Source: Salegentibacter sp. (lineage in GTDB: Bacteria; Bacteroidota; Bacteroidia; Flavobacteriales; Flavobacteriaceae). From it: DNA of 64,000 bases. Each line of letters opens with the position of its first letter. The stretch's first letter is position 1. The position numbers and the translations under genes are program-made. The stretch spans positions 3,040,514-3,104,513 of the forward strand of contig CP051246.1 in the NCBI GenBank assembly GCA_017795085.1, given 5' to 3'. This document shows positions 1-9,894 of this stretch, piece after piece. The notes beneath the pieces are model-generated. The model ran no database searches. It was not told where the DNA came from and saw only the letters and a program-made list of their open reading frames with translations.

Positions 1-415
1 TTCTTCGGAGCGTTCATTTAGAAATAATTTTACAATGAAATAATACTGTTATAATCAATACGACAACAAGTATAAGTTTTTATTATGAAAATATAAATAA
101 AAAGCACTTCTTATTAGGAATTACAGGCTGAAAAAGTTTAAAATAGTGCGGAAATGGTTTTGGTTTTTCTCAATTTCAAATATTGATCATCCGGTATTTA
201 TGATAATATGCTAAAGGCTCCAACTAAAAACGTCTCGACTGCGCTCGACGTGACATTTTAAGCCTCTTCTTTTTGGCTTGGGGTATAATATTCGATGGTA
301 TTAACTCCCACGCTTATTATGTTTTCTTAGAAAATCTTTGAATAAATTTTCGGTAGTAATTACTTTACTTGAAACTTTTCTCGTTTAGACCATTAACTAG
401 CCTCAATATTTTTTC
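1..415. other. Leading intergenic stretch, no gene seen
   Basis: No credible coding sequence was recognised in this stretch. At 231-255 there is a short imperfect dyad containing two TCGA tetramers around CTGCGC, of the kind scattered between genes in flavobacterial genomes. Otherwise the stretch is AT-rich and featureless to the eye. Confidence 0.4.
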
Positions 416-690
416 TTAAGATTGAATTTTTAGAGAAGATTCGGTTAATAAATCAACTTTTCTTTGGAAGAATTCTTCTAATTTATCCCAGATAGCAATC
501 AATTTTTCTCCTCTTTCCAGGGGATCATGCTCTTCAATCTCTATCAATAAATCGATATCAATTGAATCTTCATTAAAATTATTTGTAGTGGTAGAACCAA
601 AGGTATATAGATTTTTCACATTGTATAATTTACACAATGCGATGCGGTGAAGTCGATTAATTTAGCTTGTATGCTATCCTTTATCTTCAT
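416..690 (-). pseudogene. Frameshifted MNT-type nucleotidyltransferase domain protein
   Basis: A 73-residue reading frame carries a minimal nucleotidyltransferase core: a GS dipeptide followed by a D-I-D-L segment, as in MntA/KNTase-type antitoxins and small nucleotidyltransferases. On its own it lacks the usual N-terminal helix. Immediately upstream, a second frame opens with an ATG at 690 and reads MKIKDSIQAKLID before drifting out of frame near 640-660. Joining the two frames would give about 90 residues, the normal family length. I infer a one-base frameshift (or sequencing error) in a formerly intact gene. No HEPN partner is visible next to it. Confidence 0.6.
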
Positions 691-857
691 AAAGCTAATA
701 TAATCATTATCCTTTTGAATTAAGTATTGTTGAAACGTCTTAACATAAGCGATTCCTTACAATTAACAGGAATTATACAGCCAGAATGTAGTGTATTTTC
801 CTAAAATCTTTTACAATTAAATACTGATTAAATCTTCGAAAAGCACCAAAAAACCAA

Positions 858-1316
858 TTAGTCACCATTGACTTCAATAAGATCAACCTCAAAAATTAAA
901 ACCGAGCCTCCGGGGATACCCCTGTAATCCTGGTTGCCATAACCAAGGTGGGCGGGCACGAACAGCATTCCGCTACCGCCTTCTTTAAAATAAGTAATTC
1001 CTTCGGTCCAGCCCGGGATTACCTGTTGTAAATTAAAGGAAACACCTTCTGAGTCGCTTTCATCGAAAACCTCGCCATTGGTAAAGTAGCCTTTATACGC
1101 CACCTGCACCTGGTATGTATAATCCGGTTGGGTACCCTCGCCTTCTTCTTCAACAATGTAATACAATCCGGAAGAACTTTTCTCTGCCTGCAGTTCATTT
1201 TCTTCTAAATAATCCTGGATTTCCTGGTCGTTAGAACTTCTATAATCCACCGGTTGATCATCATCCCCACAGGAAATAAAAAAAACAAGTAGCAGTGCAA
1301 AGAATTTGGTTTTCAT
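858..1316 (-). CDS. FKBP-type peptidyl-prolyl cis-trans isomerase, lipoprotein
   Basis: The protein opens with a short hydrophobic signal ending in FFISC, a lipobox that predicts an acylated envelope protein. After an acidic linker comes a single FKBP domain, with a V-A-Y-K-G-Y strand, the F-D-E-S segment, the V-I-P-G-W turn, and a C-terminal L-I-F-E-V-D-L strand. It should catalyse proline cis-trans isomerisation of exported proteins. I place the start at the ATG at 1316 rather than the upstream TTG at 1331 because the signal peptide begins there. It is a single gene with no operon partner in view. Confidence 0.88.
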   Translation of the reverse strand: MKTKFFALLLVFFISCGDDDQPVDYRSSNDQEIQDYLEENELQAEKSSSGLYYIVEEEGEGTQPDYTYQVQVAYKGYFTNGEVFDESDSEGVSFNLQQVIPGWTEGITYFKEGGSGMLFVPAHLGYGNQDYRGIPGGSVLIFEVDLIEVNGD

Positions 1317-1465
1317 ATTTTTTTTTGGCAAATATACCTAAGTTTTGATTTTGGAATAAGCATAAGCAAAAATTTTATCTATTCGCTTACAAAAAAAGGA
1401 AATGAAGATAATACTTTTTAAGTACATACTTTTGCTTCTTAGGAAGAAAACTTTTACCCGTTTGA

Positions 1466-2242
1466 TCATTTTCCAGGTTGGTTCCCGGAGTCTTCCTGAT
1501 TTAATTTCCGGTAGATTAATTGAGCTGAAGGATCGGGATTATCATAACGTTTCCCCTCTATTATAATTCTTGAATGTTCTCCTATTTCAACCTCAGCTGA
1601 TTTCACTTTTGCACTCCAGAAGTCCATTTCTGAATGTTTTGAAACTTTTCCTGCTACATGTTTGACTGAAATTTGAATTGAGGAACGAAAGGATGAATTA
1701 TTTTTCAGATCAACATCCAGACTGTCCATAAACTTAAAATTTGTGTCAATATCTGAAAAAATAAAAGATGCATTTGAACCTTTCAGGCTTAACCTATTAA
1801 GGCTTTCCGTTTTACAGGCCAATGTCACACTCATGGAATCAATAATCAGCTCAGGTCCGGATTCTCCTAATTCCAGTTTAAATTCCTTACAACGTGCCGT
1901 TCCATTCATTTTATCAATAATAAGCGTATCGCCAGATTTATGATACTCAAGATTCGGTATTTTCTTCTCACTATCTCCAAATACTGTAAACATAGTATTC
2001 CGGTTTTCACCAAGCACAACAAGACCAGATTGACTTATTTTATTTATTTTCAACACCTTAAATGAAGGAAGGGGAATCTTCGTTTTATAATTTGAGGAGC
2101 ATTTTTCTTCAAACCGCTGAACCGGGTTATAGGAAAACATATTTTTCTTTTCGCCTCTTAAGCGTATTTCTGCACAAACTCCAAATAAATAAACTATGAA
2201 TAAAACTGAGAATGCGGTTAGTATGATGTTGCTAAGTTTCAT
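1466..2242 (-). CDS. Membrane-anchored hypothetical protein (DUF2807-like)
   Basis: 258 residues with one N-terminal membrane segment (about residues 7-25) and a beta-rich remainder. The remainder has repeated S/N-rich strands of the kind seen in the head domains of Bacteroidota DUF2807 proteins, an assignment I make only tentatively. It is the last gene of the group ATPase, permease, GntR regulator, this protein; 19 bases separate it from the GntR stop, so co-transcription is likely. A role in envelope stress or in the same export process is inference from context only. Confidence 0.6.
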   Translation of the reverse strand: MKLSNIILTAFSVLFIVYLFGVCAEIRLRGEKKNMFSYNPVQRFEEKCSSNYKTKIPLPSFKVLKINKISQSGLVVLGENRNTMFTVFGDSEKKIPNLEYHKSGDTLIIDKMNGTARCKEFKLELGESGPELIIDSMSVTLACKTESLNRLSLKGSNASFIFSDIDTNFKFMDSLDVDLKNNSSFRSSIQISVKHVAGKVSKHSEMDFWSAKVKSAEVEIGEHSRIIIEGKRYDNPDPSAQLIYRKLNQEDSGNQPGK

Positions 2243-2261
2243 TTTCTATTGGTCTAGATGG

Positions 2262-2612
2262 TTAGATATTCAAATGCTTCTTTAGTTCTTCCGGTGTAAT
2301 CCCTAATTGAGAAGCTTCCTTGATAAATTGAGGTAAAATCTTCTCGAAAAATATCTTTTTTCTTTCCTTGATTATACATTCAGGAGCTATAGAAGTAACA
2401 AAATAACCAATACCTCGTTTATTTTCTATTATCCCTTTAGATTGCAATTCATTATAGGTTCTCATAATCGTATTTGGATTCACGCCTACCTCCGAGGCCA
2501 GTTCGCGTACAGAGGGTATCTTTTGGCCGGGTTCATATTCTTTATTAATAATCTTATCTGATAAATTATCAGCGATCTGGATAAAAATACTTTGATTGTT
2601 TTCAAACTCCAT
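2262..2612 (-). CDS. GntR-family regulator (YtrA type)
   Basis: A compact 116-residue regulator. Residues 10-75 are a GntR winged helix-turn-helix with the family hallmark I-P-S-V-R-E-L-A followed by N-P-N-T-I-M-R-T-Y. The short C-terminal tail with no large effector domain is typical of the YtrA subfamily, which controls adjacent ABC transporters. One base separates it from the permease stop, so it is translated with the transporter. The perfect dyad upstream of the ATPase gene (4280-4305) is the natural operator, which suggests autoregulation of the whole operon. Confidence 0.9.
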   Translation of the reverse strand: MEFENNQSIFIQIADNLSDKIINKEYEPGQKIPSVRELASEVGVNPNTIMRTYNELQSKGIIENKRGIGYFVTSIAPECIIKERKKIFFEKILPQFIKEASQLGITPEELKKHLNI

Positions 2613-2613
2613 G

Positions 2614-3453
2614 CTACACCTCCTTTTCTCTTAATTTAAAAAACGACGCCACACTAAAGGTTAGTCCAAAGCACAAAATACAAATACTAAAAAAGTTTAT
2701 TACTACTTGATCGTTGCCGAAACCTGCACCAAGCGGCGATAAATAGCTCTCATTTTCTAATATTCGATAAGTGCTCCATCCTAATACGCCCATCAACCAG
2801 TAGATTATCCAAATACACAAACCAATGTAGGCGGCCAGGCCTAACAAAGTTTTTAACATCGCATATTTTTTAAAAGAAGCAGCTCCCAGAAAGAATGCCA
2901 TGGCCAAAGAAAAGCTTATGGAAACAAACAATATCCATATATGTAGTTTCCCAACGACTATTTTTTCTCCATATTCAAACCGGGACACATCCGACACCAT
3001 TATTTTCCCGATTTCACCAATAAGATCAAAGGCTATAAACTCCGGCACTATAATACTTATAAAAGATGAACTTAACTGGTAGGCTGTTACATACAGGATT
3101 GGGAATAAAAGCAGGTAAGACAAAGGGTAAAAAATAATTTCCACCAGATATTTTTCCAAAATAGACCCCGGTATCATAAGATAGGCCTGTGCTTTTTCCT
3201 TGTTACGAAATGATGAAAAGGCTGAACTGATATAAAAAGCCCCAAGGATAGCGTAGCTGAAGATGAAAATTATAAAATATTCCTGAGTATTGCTTTGATC
3301 GTTTCGACCTAAATATTGAAAAAAGGCAATTACCAGGAAGGAAATCCCAAAAACTACGAGCAGACTTAACAGCAAAGCCGAATAATTATGGAGAAGGTGT
3401 CGCCTTAGCAGACTTCCAAATCGCTTGATATTAAAAATGGCATTTTGTTTCAT
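2614..3453 (-). CDS. ABC-2 type transporter permease
   Basis: 279 residues with about six hydrophobic segments (around residues 25-50, 65-85, 110-130, 175-195, 205-225 and 245-270) and no soluble domain. This matches the permease subunit of small two-gene ABC exporters. It sits between the ATPase gene (five bases away) and the GntR regulator (one base away), and presumably forms a homodimeric channel energised by that ATPase. No substrate can be read from the sequence; YtrA-linked transporters are often induced by cell-wall-active compounds. Confidence 0.82.
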   Translation of the reverse strand: MKQNAIFNIKRFGSLLRRHLLHNYSALLLSLLVVFGISFLVIAFFQYLGRNDQSNTQEYFIIFIFSYAILGAFYISSAFSSFRNKEKAQAYLMIPGSILEKYLVEIIFYPLSYLLLFPILYVTAYQLSSSFISIIVPEFIAFDLIGEIGKIMVSDVSRFEYGEKIVVGKLHIWILFVSISFSLAMAFFLGAASFKKYAMLKTLLGLAAYIGLCIWIIYWLMGVLGWSTYRILENESYLSPLGAGFGNDQVVINFFSICILCFGLTFSVASFFKLREKEV

Positions 3454-3458
3454 AACAA

Positions 3459-4268
3459 CTAATATAGTTTTATGCCTTTTGTAGCGGCGTTAAACAAAAG
3501 TTCTATATCTATTTGTGAATCACCACCCCCCGGCAAAATAGCACGGTAACCGCCCGGGCTGGGTTCATGATATATGGGGTTAGTAGCATTAAGGTCTTTT
3601 ACACTGGTAAATTGAAATTGGTCTGAAATCTCCAGGATTCCCTTATCCATCATTACCTGCCCGTTGTTTAAAATCACAACCCTATCAATCAGGTTTTCTA
3701 CATCTTTAACCTGATGTGTGGAAATAAGCACGAGTTGTTCTTTGGTTAAAGCCCCCGCCAGCAATTTTCTAAAAGTTGCTTTTGACGGAATATCAAGCCC
3801 GTTGGTTGGTTCATCCAGTATGAGCAGCTTGCATTTAGTGGCCAGGGAAAAAGAAATCAAAAACTTTTTTTTCTGGCCATAAGACATTTTATCCAACCGG
3901 TTCTCCACAGGAATTTCAAATTCCTGCATCTGATACTTCATTAATTCCTGATCAAAATTTGGATAAAAACCACTATTGGCTTTAAGATAATTTCTTACGG
4001 AGGTAGCTGGTAAATAAAATTCTTCAGGAAGGTAATAAACGAACTTTAAAAAATCAGGCTCCCGCTTTTTTGGCTGATGCCCGAGTACTTCAATTTCACC
4101 TTTTCCGGGAAAAAGCATACCAGCCATTATTTTTAATAAGCTCGTTTTCCCTGCTCCGTTTTTCCCCAAAAGGCCGGTAATACTCCCCGGCTTTAGACTA
4201 AAGGAAAGATTTTCAAATAATTTTTCACGCTTTCGATGTGAAAATTCTAAAGACTGAATATTAATCAT
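3459..4268 (-). CDS. ABC transporter ATP-binding protein
   Basis: A 269-residue nucleotide-binding subunit. Walker A is G-K-N-G-A-G-K-T near residue 37. The signature region reads S-Y-G-Q-K-K, a common variant of LSGGQ in this exporter class. Walker B with D-loop is L-I-L-D-E-P-T-N-G-L-D, and the switch histidine is in S-T-H-Q. It is first in an operon with the permease, GntR regulator and a membrane-anchored protein. The start codon lies just downstream of the dyad operator at 4280-4305, so repression would block the whole unit. Confidence 0.92.
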   Translation of the reverse strand: MINIQSLEFSHRKREKLFENLSFSLKPGSITGLLGKNGAGKTSLLKIMAGMLFPGKGEIEVLGHQPKKREPDFLKFVYYLPEEFYLPATSVRNYLKANSGFYPNFDQELMKYQMQEFEIPVENRLDKMSYGQKKKFLISFSLATKCKLLILDEPTNGLDIPSKATFRKLLAGALTKEQLVLISTHQVKDVENLIDRVVILNNGQVMMDKGILEISDQFQFTSVKDLNATNPIYHEPSPGGYRAILPGGGDSQIDIELLFNAATKGIKLY

Positions 4269-4279
4269 TTTACTTGTTT

Positions 4280-4305
4280 TACTGTACTACTAAACTAATA
4301 CAGTA
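4280..4305. promoter_or_regulatory. Dyad operator for the GntR-controlled ABC operon
   Basis: TACTGTA and TACAGTA form a perfect 7-bp inverted repeat separated by 12 bases, located 12 bases upstream of the ATPase start. The size, symmetry and placement fit the binding site of a YtrA-type GntR dimer, and the only GntR gene here is in the operon itself. Binding is inferred, not shown. Confidence 0.65.
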
Positions 4306-4474
4306 CAATAATATGGATTTTTTTTATTTTTCTAATCATTATTTTTGTTTTTTAATGTTAGGCGCAATTTTTAAATCCCAATTCTTTATAAAAACTTGTT
4401 GCCTTATAAAAGTCATTTACATTTGGTAATTTCAATTCAAGTTTATTTATAAAAGATATCCTAACTATAATCCG

Positions 4475-6178
4475 ATGAGAATATATATCTTAATTTTAAT
4501 CTCCCTCCTTACATTTTCTTGTAAAGAATCCGGGAACCGACAAGCCTTAAAAACCCAATCTTCCAAAGCCTTAGTTACATCAAATGCCATGGTAGTTTCT
4601 GCCCGGGAGGAAGCTTCGCAAATTGGGGTGATGATGATGCAGAAAGGAGGGAATGCTTTTGATGCTATGGTGGCTACAGAAATGGCTCTGGCGGTAACTT
4701 ATCCTTTTGCCGGCAACCTGGGTGGCGGGGGATTTCTAGTATATCGTGAGGCAAACGGGACTAAAGGTTCTTTAGATTTTAGAGAAAAGGCACCTTTAGC
4801 AGCAACTAAAAAAATGTACCAGAATGAAAAAGGAGAGGTAAACAAAGAGACTAGTCAATATGGGGGGTTATCTGTTGGAGTACCTGGTACTATAGCTGGT
4901 ATTTTTGCTATACACAAAAAATTTGGTTCGCTTCCTATAGATACTATCCTGGCTCCGGTAGTAAAACTGGCACGAAATGGCTATATAGTTACCGTAAATC
5001 AGCAAAACCGGTTAAGTAAATACCGGGAAGAATTTTTAAGGGAAAACCAGGATAGTATATTATTCAGCAAGAATTACAAAGCCGGCGATACACTTAAAAA
5101 CATACCCCTTGCCACTACCCTTGAAAAAATTATTAAGAATGGAAGAGATGAATTTTATGATGGTGAAACAGGGAATAAAATTATTGATTTTTTAGACCAG
5201 AACGGCGGGATTATTACAAAACAGGATTTACAGGATTACAAGGTTCGTTGGAGAAAACCAATTGAAGCTGATTATAAAGACCTTACTATAATATCAATGC
5301 CTCCCCCCTCTAGCGGAGGTATTGTATTAGGGCAAATCCTAAAAATGATAGAACCCTATCCCCTCGCTCAATATGGTCATAACAATTTAGCGTATATTCA
5401 GGTACTAACAGAAGCCGAAAGAAGGGCTTATGCCGACAGGAGCTATTATCTAGGTGATCCGGACTTCGTTGAAATTCCCACCGACAGCCTTCTTTCAGTT
5501 GAGTATTTGAAAAATAGAATGCAATCTTTCAATCCTAAAAAAGCCACACCTTCAGATAAAATAAATTATGGAAAAATTAGCGGGTTCGAAAGCAAGGAAA
5601 CCACACACTATTCTATTGTTGATTCCCTGGGCAATGCAGTTTCTGTTACTACAACCCTTAACGGGGCCTATGGTTCTAAAATGTACATAGAAGAACTCGG
5701 TTTTTTCTTAAATAATGAAATGAACGATTTTAGCTCCAAACCAGGAGTGCCTAATATGTTCGGTTTAATTGGGGCGGAAGCTAACTCGATCGCTCCCGGA
5801 AAAAGGATGTTAAGTTCTATGACCCCAAGCATTGTAGAAAAAGACAATGAACTTTTTATGGTGGTGGGAAGCCCCGGAGGTTCTACTATTATTACCTCAG
5901 TACTACAAACAATTTTAAATGTAGAAGTTTTTGATATGAGCATGCAAGAAGCCGTAGATGCCCCCAGGTTCCACCATCAATGGTTGCCAGATGAAATCTT
6001 GTTTGAACCCAATGCTTTTGATAATCAATTATTGGATTCTCTTAACAGCAAGGGATATAATGTTAATGAACAAGATTCGCAAATTATAGGAAAAGTAAAT
6101 GCCATTAAAGTGCGTGCCTCCGGCAAATTAGAAGGTGGTGCAGACCGCAGGGGCGATGAAGCAGCACGGGGATATTAA
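4475..6178 (+). CDS. ggt: Gamma-glutamyltransferase
   Basis: A 567-residue precursor with a lipoprotein signal ending in TFSC. The family core is complete: an N-terminal region with A-V-T-Y-P-F-A-G-N-L-G-G-G-G-F, the autocleavage site and nucleophile in E-T-T-H-Y-S-I-V-D (the second Thr becomes the N-terminal nucleophile of the small subunit), and the oxyanion/substrate loop G-S-P-G-G-S. It should cleave glutathione and other gamma-glutamyl compounds in the periplasm, releasing glutamate. The length is normal. It is followed 96 bases later by a TonB-dependent receptor on the same strand, but no link between them is evident. Confidence 0.93.
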   Translation: MRIYILILISLLTFSCKESGNRQALKTQSSKALVTSNAMVVSAREEASQIGVMMMQKGGNAFDAMVATEMALAVTYPFAGNLGGGGFLVYREANGTKGSLDFREKAPLAATKKMYQNEKGEVNKETSQYGGLSVGVPGTIAGIFAIHKKFGSLPIDTILAPVVKLARNGYIVTVNQQNRLSKYREEFLRENQDSILFSKNYKAGDTLKNIPLATTLEKIIKNGRDEFYDGETGNKIIDFLDQNGGIITKQDLQDYKVRWRKPIEADYKDLTIISMPPPSSGGIVLGQILKMIEPYPLAQYGHNNLAYIQVLTEAERRAYADRSYYLGDPDFVEIPTDSLLSVEYLKNRMQSFNPKKATPSDKINYGKISGFESKETTHYSIVDSLGNAVSVTTTLNGAYGSKMYIEELGFFLNNEMNDFSSKPGVPNMFGLIGAEANSIAPGKRMLSSMTPSIVEKDNELFMVVGSPGGSTIITSVLQTILNVEVFDMSMQEAVDAPRFHHQWLPDEILFEPNAFDNQLLDSLNSKGYNVNEQDSQIIGKVNAIKVRASGKLEGGADRRGDEAARGY

Positions 6179-6273
6179 CGAAAACGTTTAAAGTTAAATT
6201 ATAAATACCCATAACATATAGGATTACTAGGTTTTTAATTTTTTGTATCTTTGTTTTCTTAAAATAAGATATC

Positions 6274-9147
6274 ATGATAAAGTATTACTTAGTAATTTGT
6301 TCCCTCTTACTGGGAACCATAGTCTTTGCACAAGAGCAACAAATTTCGGGAACTATAGTAGATGATCAATCTCAACCTTTACCAGGAGTATCAGTTGCAA
6401 TTAAAGGAACTAACCAGGGAACCGTTACCGATTTTGACGGTAATTATTCCATTAACGCTTCCCTGGGGCAAACCCTGGTTTTTACATTTGTTGGATTTGA
6501 ATCACGAGAAGTAGAAATAGACCAAACTACCATAGACGTTCAAATGGTAGCCGGCACTGCTTTGGAAGAAGTGGTACTAATAGGATCCAGAAACCGTAGT
6601 CGTACCGTAGTAGAATCTGCCGTACCGGTAGATGTGCTGGATATCCAGGAAATACAAACCGCGGTACCACAGGTTAACCTTAACCAAATGCTTAATTATG
6701 TAGCACCTTCATTTTCTTCTAATACCCAAACAATTGCTGATGGTACCGACCATATTGATCCGGCTTCTTTAAGAGGCCTTGGTCCGGATCAAGTTTTAGT
6801 CCTTATCAATGGTAAAAGAAGGCATAATTCTTCATTAATTAATGTAAATGGATCATTTGGTCGTGGAAGTGTGGGAACCGATTTAAACGCGATTCCGGCT
6901 GCAGCTATCCAAAGAATTGAAGTTTTAAGAGATGGCGCTGCTGCTCAATATGGTTCTGATGCCATTGCAGGGGTAATCAACATAATCTTAAATGAAGAAG
7001 TTGAAAAATTAAGCCTAAATGTAACTTCAGGAGCAAATTTCACTAAAAACGCAAACAAACAAACCGGAGGAATAGATGGTGAAACGGTAAACGTAGCTGC
7101 CAGTTATGGTATCGCCTTAGGCGAAAATGGCGGTTTTGTAAATTTTTCCGGAGATTTTGATTATCGCAAACCCTATAACAGGATGGCAGAATGGGAAGGT
7201 TCTATTTTTAATGCCTATAATGCAATAGAACGTGTTGCTGCAAATAATGGAGCCGATATCTCCAATCTAAGCGATAGCCAAATTCAGCAATTTGCTCAGG
7301 AAGTTTCTTATTTTGATTCTGATTTTCAAAATGATATCGCTTCAGCAGAAGACAGATCGGTATTACAGGAGTTACTTGGTATGAATGTTACGGAAGCTGA
7401 ACTTGACGCCCGGGGTCAACAACGCAGCGATTATAATATGAGAGTAGGCCAATCTGCACTTCGTGGGGGTAGGTTCTTTGCTAACCTTTCGCTCCCTTTA
7501 GATGATAATGGCACTGAATTATATTCTTTTGCGGGTATTAGTTCCAGAACTGGTGAATCTGCAGGATTCTATCGATTACCAAACCAAAGTCGAACCTACA
7601 CTCCGATCTATATTAACGGATTTCTTCCAAGAATTAATTCAAAAATTAAAGACAAATCTTTAGCAGCCGGTATTAAAGGAATGGTAGGCGATTGGGATGT
7701 AGATTTCAGCAATACTTATGGACAAAACCGCTTCGATTATTTAATTTCAAATACCTCCAACGCCTCCTTAGAAGGAGCATCCCCTACAAGTTTTGATGCA
7801 GGCGGATTTTCATTTGCACAAAACACAACTAACCTTGATATTTCCCAATATTTTGAAAGTGTTTTTGAAGGTCTAAATATTGCTTTCGGTGCAGAGCATC
7901 GTTGGGAAAAATATGAAATCACAGCAGGAGAAAAAGCCTCTTACGAACAATATACTGAAAACGGAGATGTAATTACCAACGCATCTCAAACTCCCCCACA
8001 AGATTTCTTCGGAAATCCCAGGGCCGGCGGCTCTCAGGTTTTTCCAGGATTTAGTCCGAAAAATGAAATTTCCAGAGAACGTAGTAGTGTAGCCGGATAT
8101 TTTGATATAGAAGCCGACTTAACCAATAAGTTTCTATTAACCTTTGCTACAAGATATGAAAACTACTCAGATTTTGGTTCGACAATAAATTTCAAACTGG
8201 CTTCCCGTTACAAACTTAATGACAATATAAACCTTAGAGCCGCTGCAAATACTGGTTTTAGAGCACCTTCTTTACACCAGTTAAATTTTAATTCCACCTC
8301 CACTATTTTCAATGACGAAGGAGACCCGGTAGAAGTGGGAACCTTTTCAAATGATAGCCGTGCAGCAAAATTACTTGGTATTCCGGAGTTAAAAGAAGAA
8401 ACTTCCCGCAGTGTGAGTCTGGGGCTTTCCGCTAAGATTCCTGATGCTAACCTTTCCTTTACTGCAGATGGATATTTTGTAGCCATAGACGATAGGGTTG
8501 TTTATACGGGACAATTTAGAGGTCCCGGAACAGGTACAGAATTAGATCAGTTACTTTCACAGGCCAATGCAACAGCAGCAGCATTCTTTGCCAATGCAAT
8601 AAATACAGAATCTAAAGGTATAGATGCAGTGGTTACCCATAATGCTTATTTTGGTAAAAATCTGCGATTAAAATCAGATTTGGCAGCCACGTTCTCTAAA
8701 ACTCAACAGGTTGGTGATATTCAGGCTTCTCCTGAACTGGAACGCGCCGATTTAGTAGCTACTTATTTTCCTGAAGATAGCCGTATTTATTTAGAAGAGG
8801 CTGTGCCAAGAACAAAAGTTAATTTAAGCAATAGTCTTACTGCTGGAAAATTTAATTTTTTCCTTAGAAATGTTTACTTCGGAAAAGTGACAGAAGCAGT
8901 TTCAGATCCTTTAAGACAACAGGAATTTGACGGAAAAGTAATTACCGATCTCTCTGTAGGTTTTAAAGCTACTGATGCCTTAACATTAACGCTTGGATCA
9001 AATAATATTTTTGATATTTATCCTGAAGCAGCCGACCCGGCTTTTGAAAACCGCAGTAGTGGAAGATTCGATTGGTCAAGATCCGCACAACAATTTGGAT
9101 TTTCCGGAAGGTTTTTATTCGCCAGATTGAGTATTAACCTCAACTAA
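6274..9147 (+). CDS. TonB-dependent outer-membrane receptor with CarboxypepD-reg-like domain
   Basis: 957 residues. After a signal peptide ending near residue 20 comes a carboxypeptidase-regulatory-like beta domain (about 24-105), typical of Bacteroidota receptors. A plug domain follows with the segment L-R-D-G-A-A-A-Q-Y-G-S-D-A-I-A-G-V-I-N-I. The rest is a barrel ending in an aromatic strand, as expected for outer-membrane insertion. No SusD-like partner follows, so this is a stand-alone receptor rather than a SusCD pair. Its substrate is unknown. A strong terminator lies just downstream. Confidence 0.9.
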   Translation: MIKYYLVICSLLLGTIVFAQEQQISGTIVDDQSQPLPGVSVAIKGTNQGTVTDFDGNYSINASLGQTLVFTFVGFESREVEIDQTTIDVQMVAGTALEEVVLIGSRNRSRTVVESAVPVDVLDIQEIQTAVPQVNLNQMLNYVAPSFSSNTQTIADGTDHIDPASLRGLGPDQVLVLINGKRRHNSSLINVNGSFGRGSVGTDLNAIPAAAIQRIEVLRDGAAAQYGSDAIAGVINIILNEEVEKLSLNVTSGANFTKNANKQTGGIDGETVNVAASYGIALGENGGFVNFSGDFDYRKPYNRMAEWEGSIFNAYNAIERVAANNGADISNLSDSQIQQFAQEVSYFDSDFQNDIASAEDRSVLQELLGMNVTEAELDARGQQRSDYNMRVGQSALRGGRFFANLSLPLDDNGTELYSFAGISSRTGESAGFYRLPNQSRTYTPIYINGFLPRINSKIKDKSLAAGIKGMVGDWDVDFSNTYGQNRFDYLISNTSNASLEGASPTSFDAGGFSFAQNTTNLDISQYFESVFEGLNIAFGAEHRWEKYEITAGEKASYEQYTENGDVITNASQTPPQDFFGNPRAGGSQVFPGFSPKNEISRERSSVAGYFDIEADLTNKFLLTFATRYENYSDFGSTINFKLASRYKLNDNINLRAAANTGFRAPSLHQLNFNSTSTIFNDEGDPVEVGTFSNDSRAAKLLGIPELKEETSRSVSLGLSAKIPDANLSFTADGYFVAIDDRVVYTGQFRGPGTGTELDQLLSQANATAAAFFANAINTESKGIDAVVTHNAYFGKNLRLKSDLAATFSKTQQVGDIQASPELERADLVATYFPEDSRIYLEEAVPRTKVNLSNSLTAGKFNFFLRNVYFGKVTEAVSDPLRQQEFDGKVITDLSVGFKATDALTLTLGSNNIFDIYPEAADPAFENRSSGRFDWSRSAQQFGFSGRFLFARLSINLN

Positions 9148-9168
9148 AACTTTTGCAGAAGTAGCAAA

Positions 9169-9200
9169 CAAGCCTCGGAATCTCTCCGAGGCTTGTTTTT
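9169..9200 (+). terminator. Rho-independent terminator after the TonB receptor
   Basis: CAAGCCTCGGA and TCCGAGGCTTG form a perfect 11-bp stem with a five-base loop, followed by five T residues. It lies 21 bases past the receptor stop. From here to the next gene (9446) nothing else was recognised. Confidence 0.92.
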
Positions 9201-9445
9201 ATAAATTAATTTATCTACTAAAAAACTGAGATTACGTATTCCGTACAATAAGAAATCAACAAGCTCAGGACAAGCCCGCGAGATATATTGAATAAGCTTT
9301 TCTCAACCAGATAATAAGAATAAAGCAACCTGATAAAAACACGAATACTAAGCTAATAAAGCTTTTTACCCCCTTAAAAATCAAAAGTTTTTCAAACCCA
9401 CAAACTATTTATATATTTGCATTTATCAATATATAAGTTCGAATT

Positions 9446-9715
9446 TTGAATCTTAAACAGGTAGAAAAAATATCAAAGGCTCTTAGTGACAGCAATCGGC
9501 TAAAGATCATAAAGGCGATACAGACTGACGGTGGAAAATTGGAATGTACGGCTATTTCTTCCTTTTTAAACCTGGCGCAGCCTTCTATTAGCCATCATAT
9601 CAAAAAACTGGTAGATGCCGAGGTAATCGAAGCACACAAAGAAGGACGTTTTTATTTCTATTCCCTGAACCAGGAACGTTTAGACGGCTACTTAAAGGCT
9701 TTGAAGAAGTTATAA
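9446..9715 (+). CDS. ArsR-family winged-helix regulator
   Basis: 89 residues covering one ArsR-type winged helix: A-L-S-D-S-N-R-L-K-I-I-K-A-I early, then L-N-L-A-Q-P-S-I-S-H-H-I-K-K-L as recognition helix, and a wing ending R-F-Y-F-Y-S-L. The start is a TTG, because an in-frame stop lies four codons upstream and no ATG is available. A single Cys at about residue 31 is not a full CxC metal motif, so the signal is unclear. The nearest downstream gene on the same strand is the flavin-dependent monooxygenase 180 bases away. Confidence 0.85.
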   Translation: MNLKQVEKISKALSDSNRLKIIKAIQTDGGKLECTAISSFLNLAQPSISHHIKKLVDAEVIEAHKEGRFYFYSLNQERLDGYLKALKKL

Positions 9716-9894
9716 TGAGCTTAAGCGAAGGCGGGAACTTAAAAAAAAATAGATTTCGGCTCCGCTAAAGCTGATCAGACAGATAAAAACTGCAAGTACA
9801 TATAAAAATAAGTTCTGCGTTAATAATTTAAAATATAGCATAAAACGTAATTACTGTAAAATAATCACGACAATACATTGAAATATTTAGATAT

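Noticed and set aside
6274..9147. SusC/SusD nutrient-uptake pair
   Set aside because: No SusD-like gene follows; a terminator directly ends the unit.
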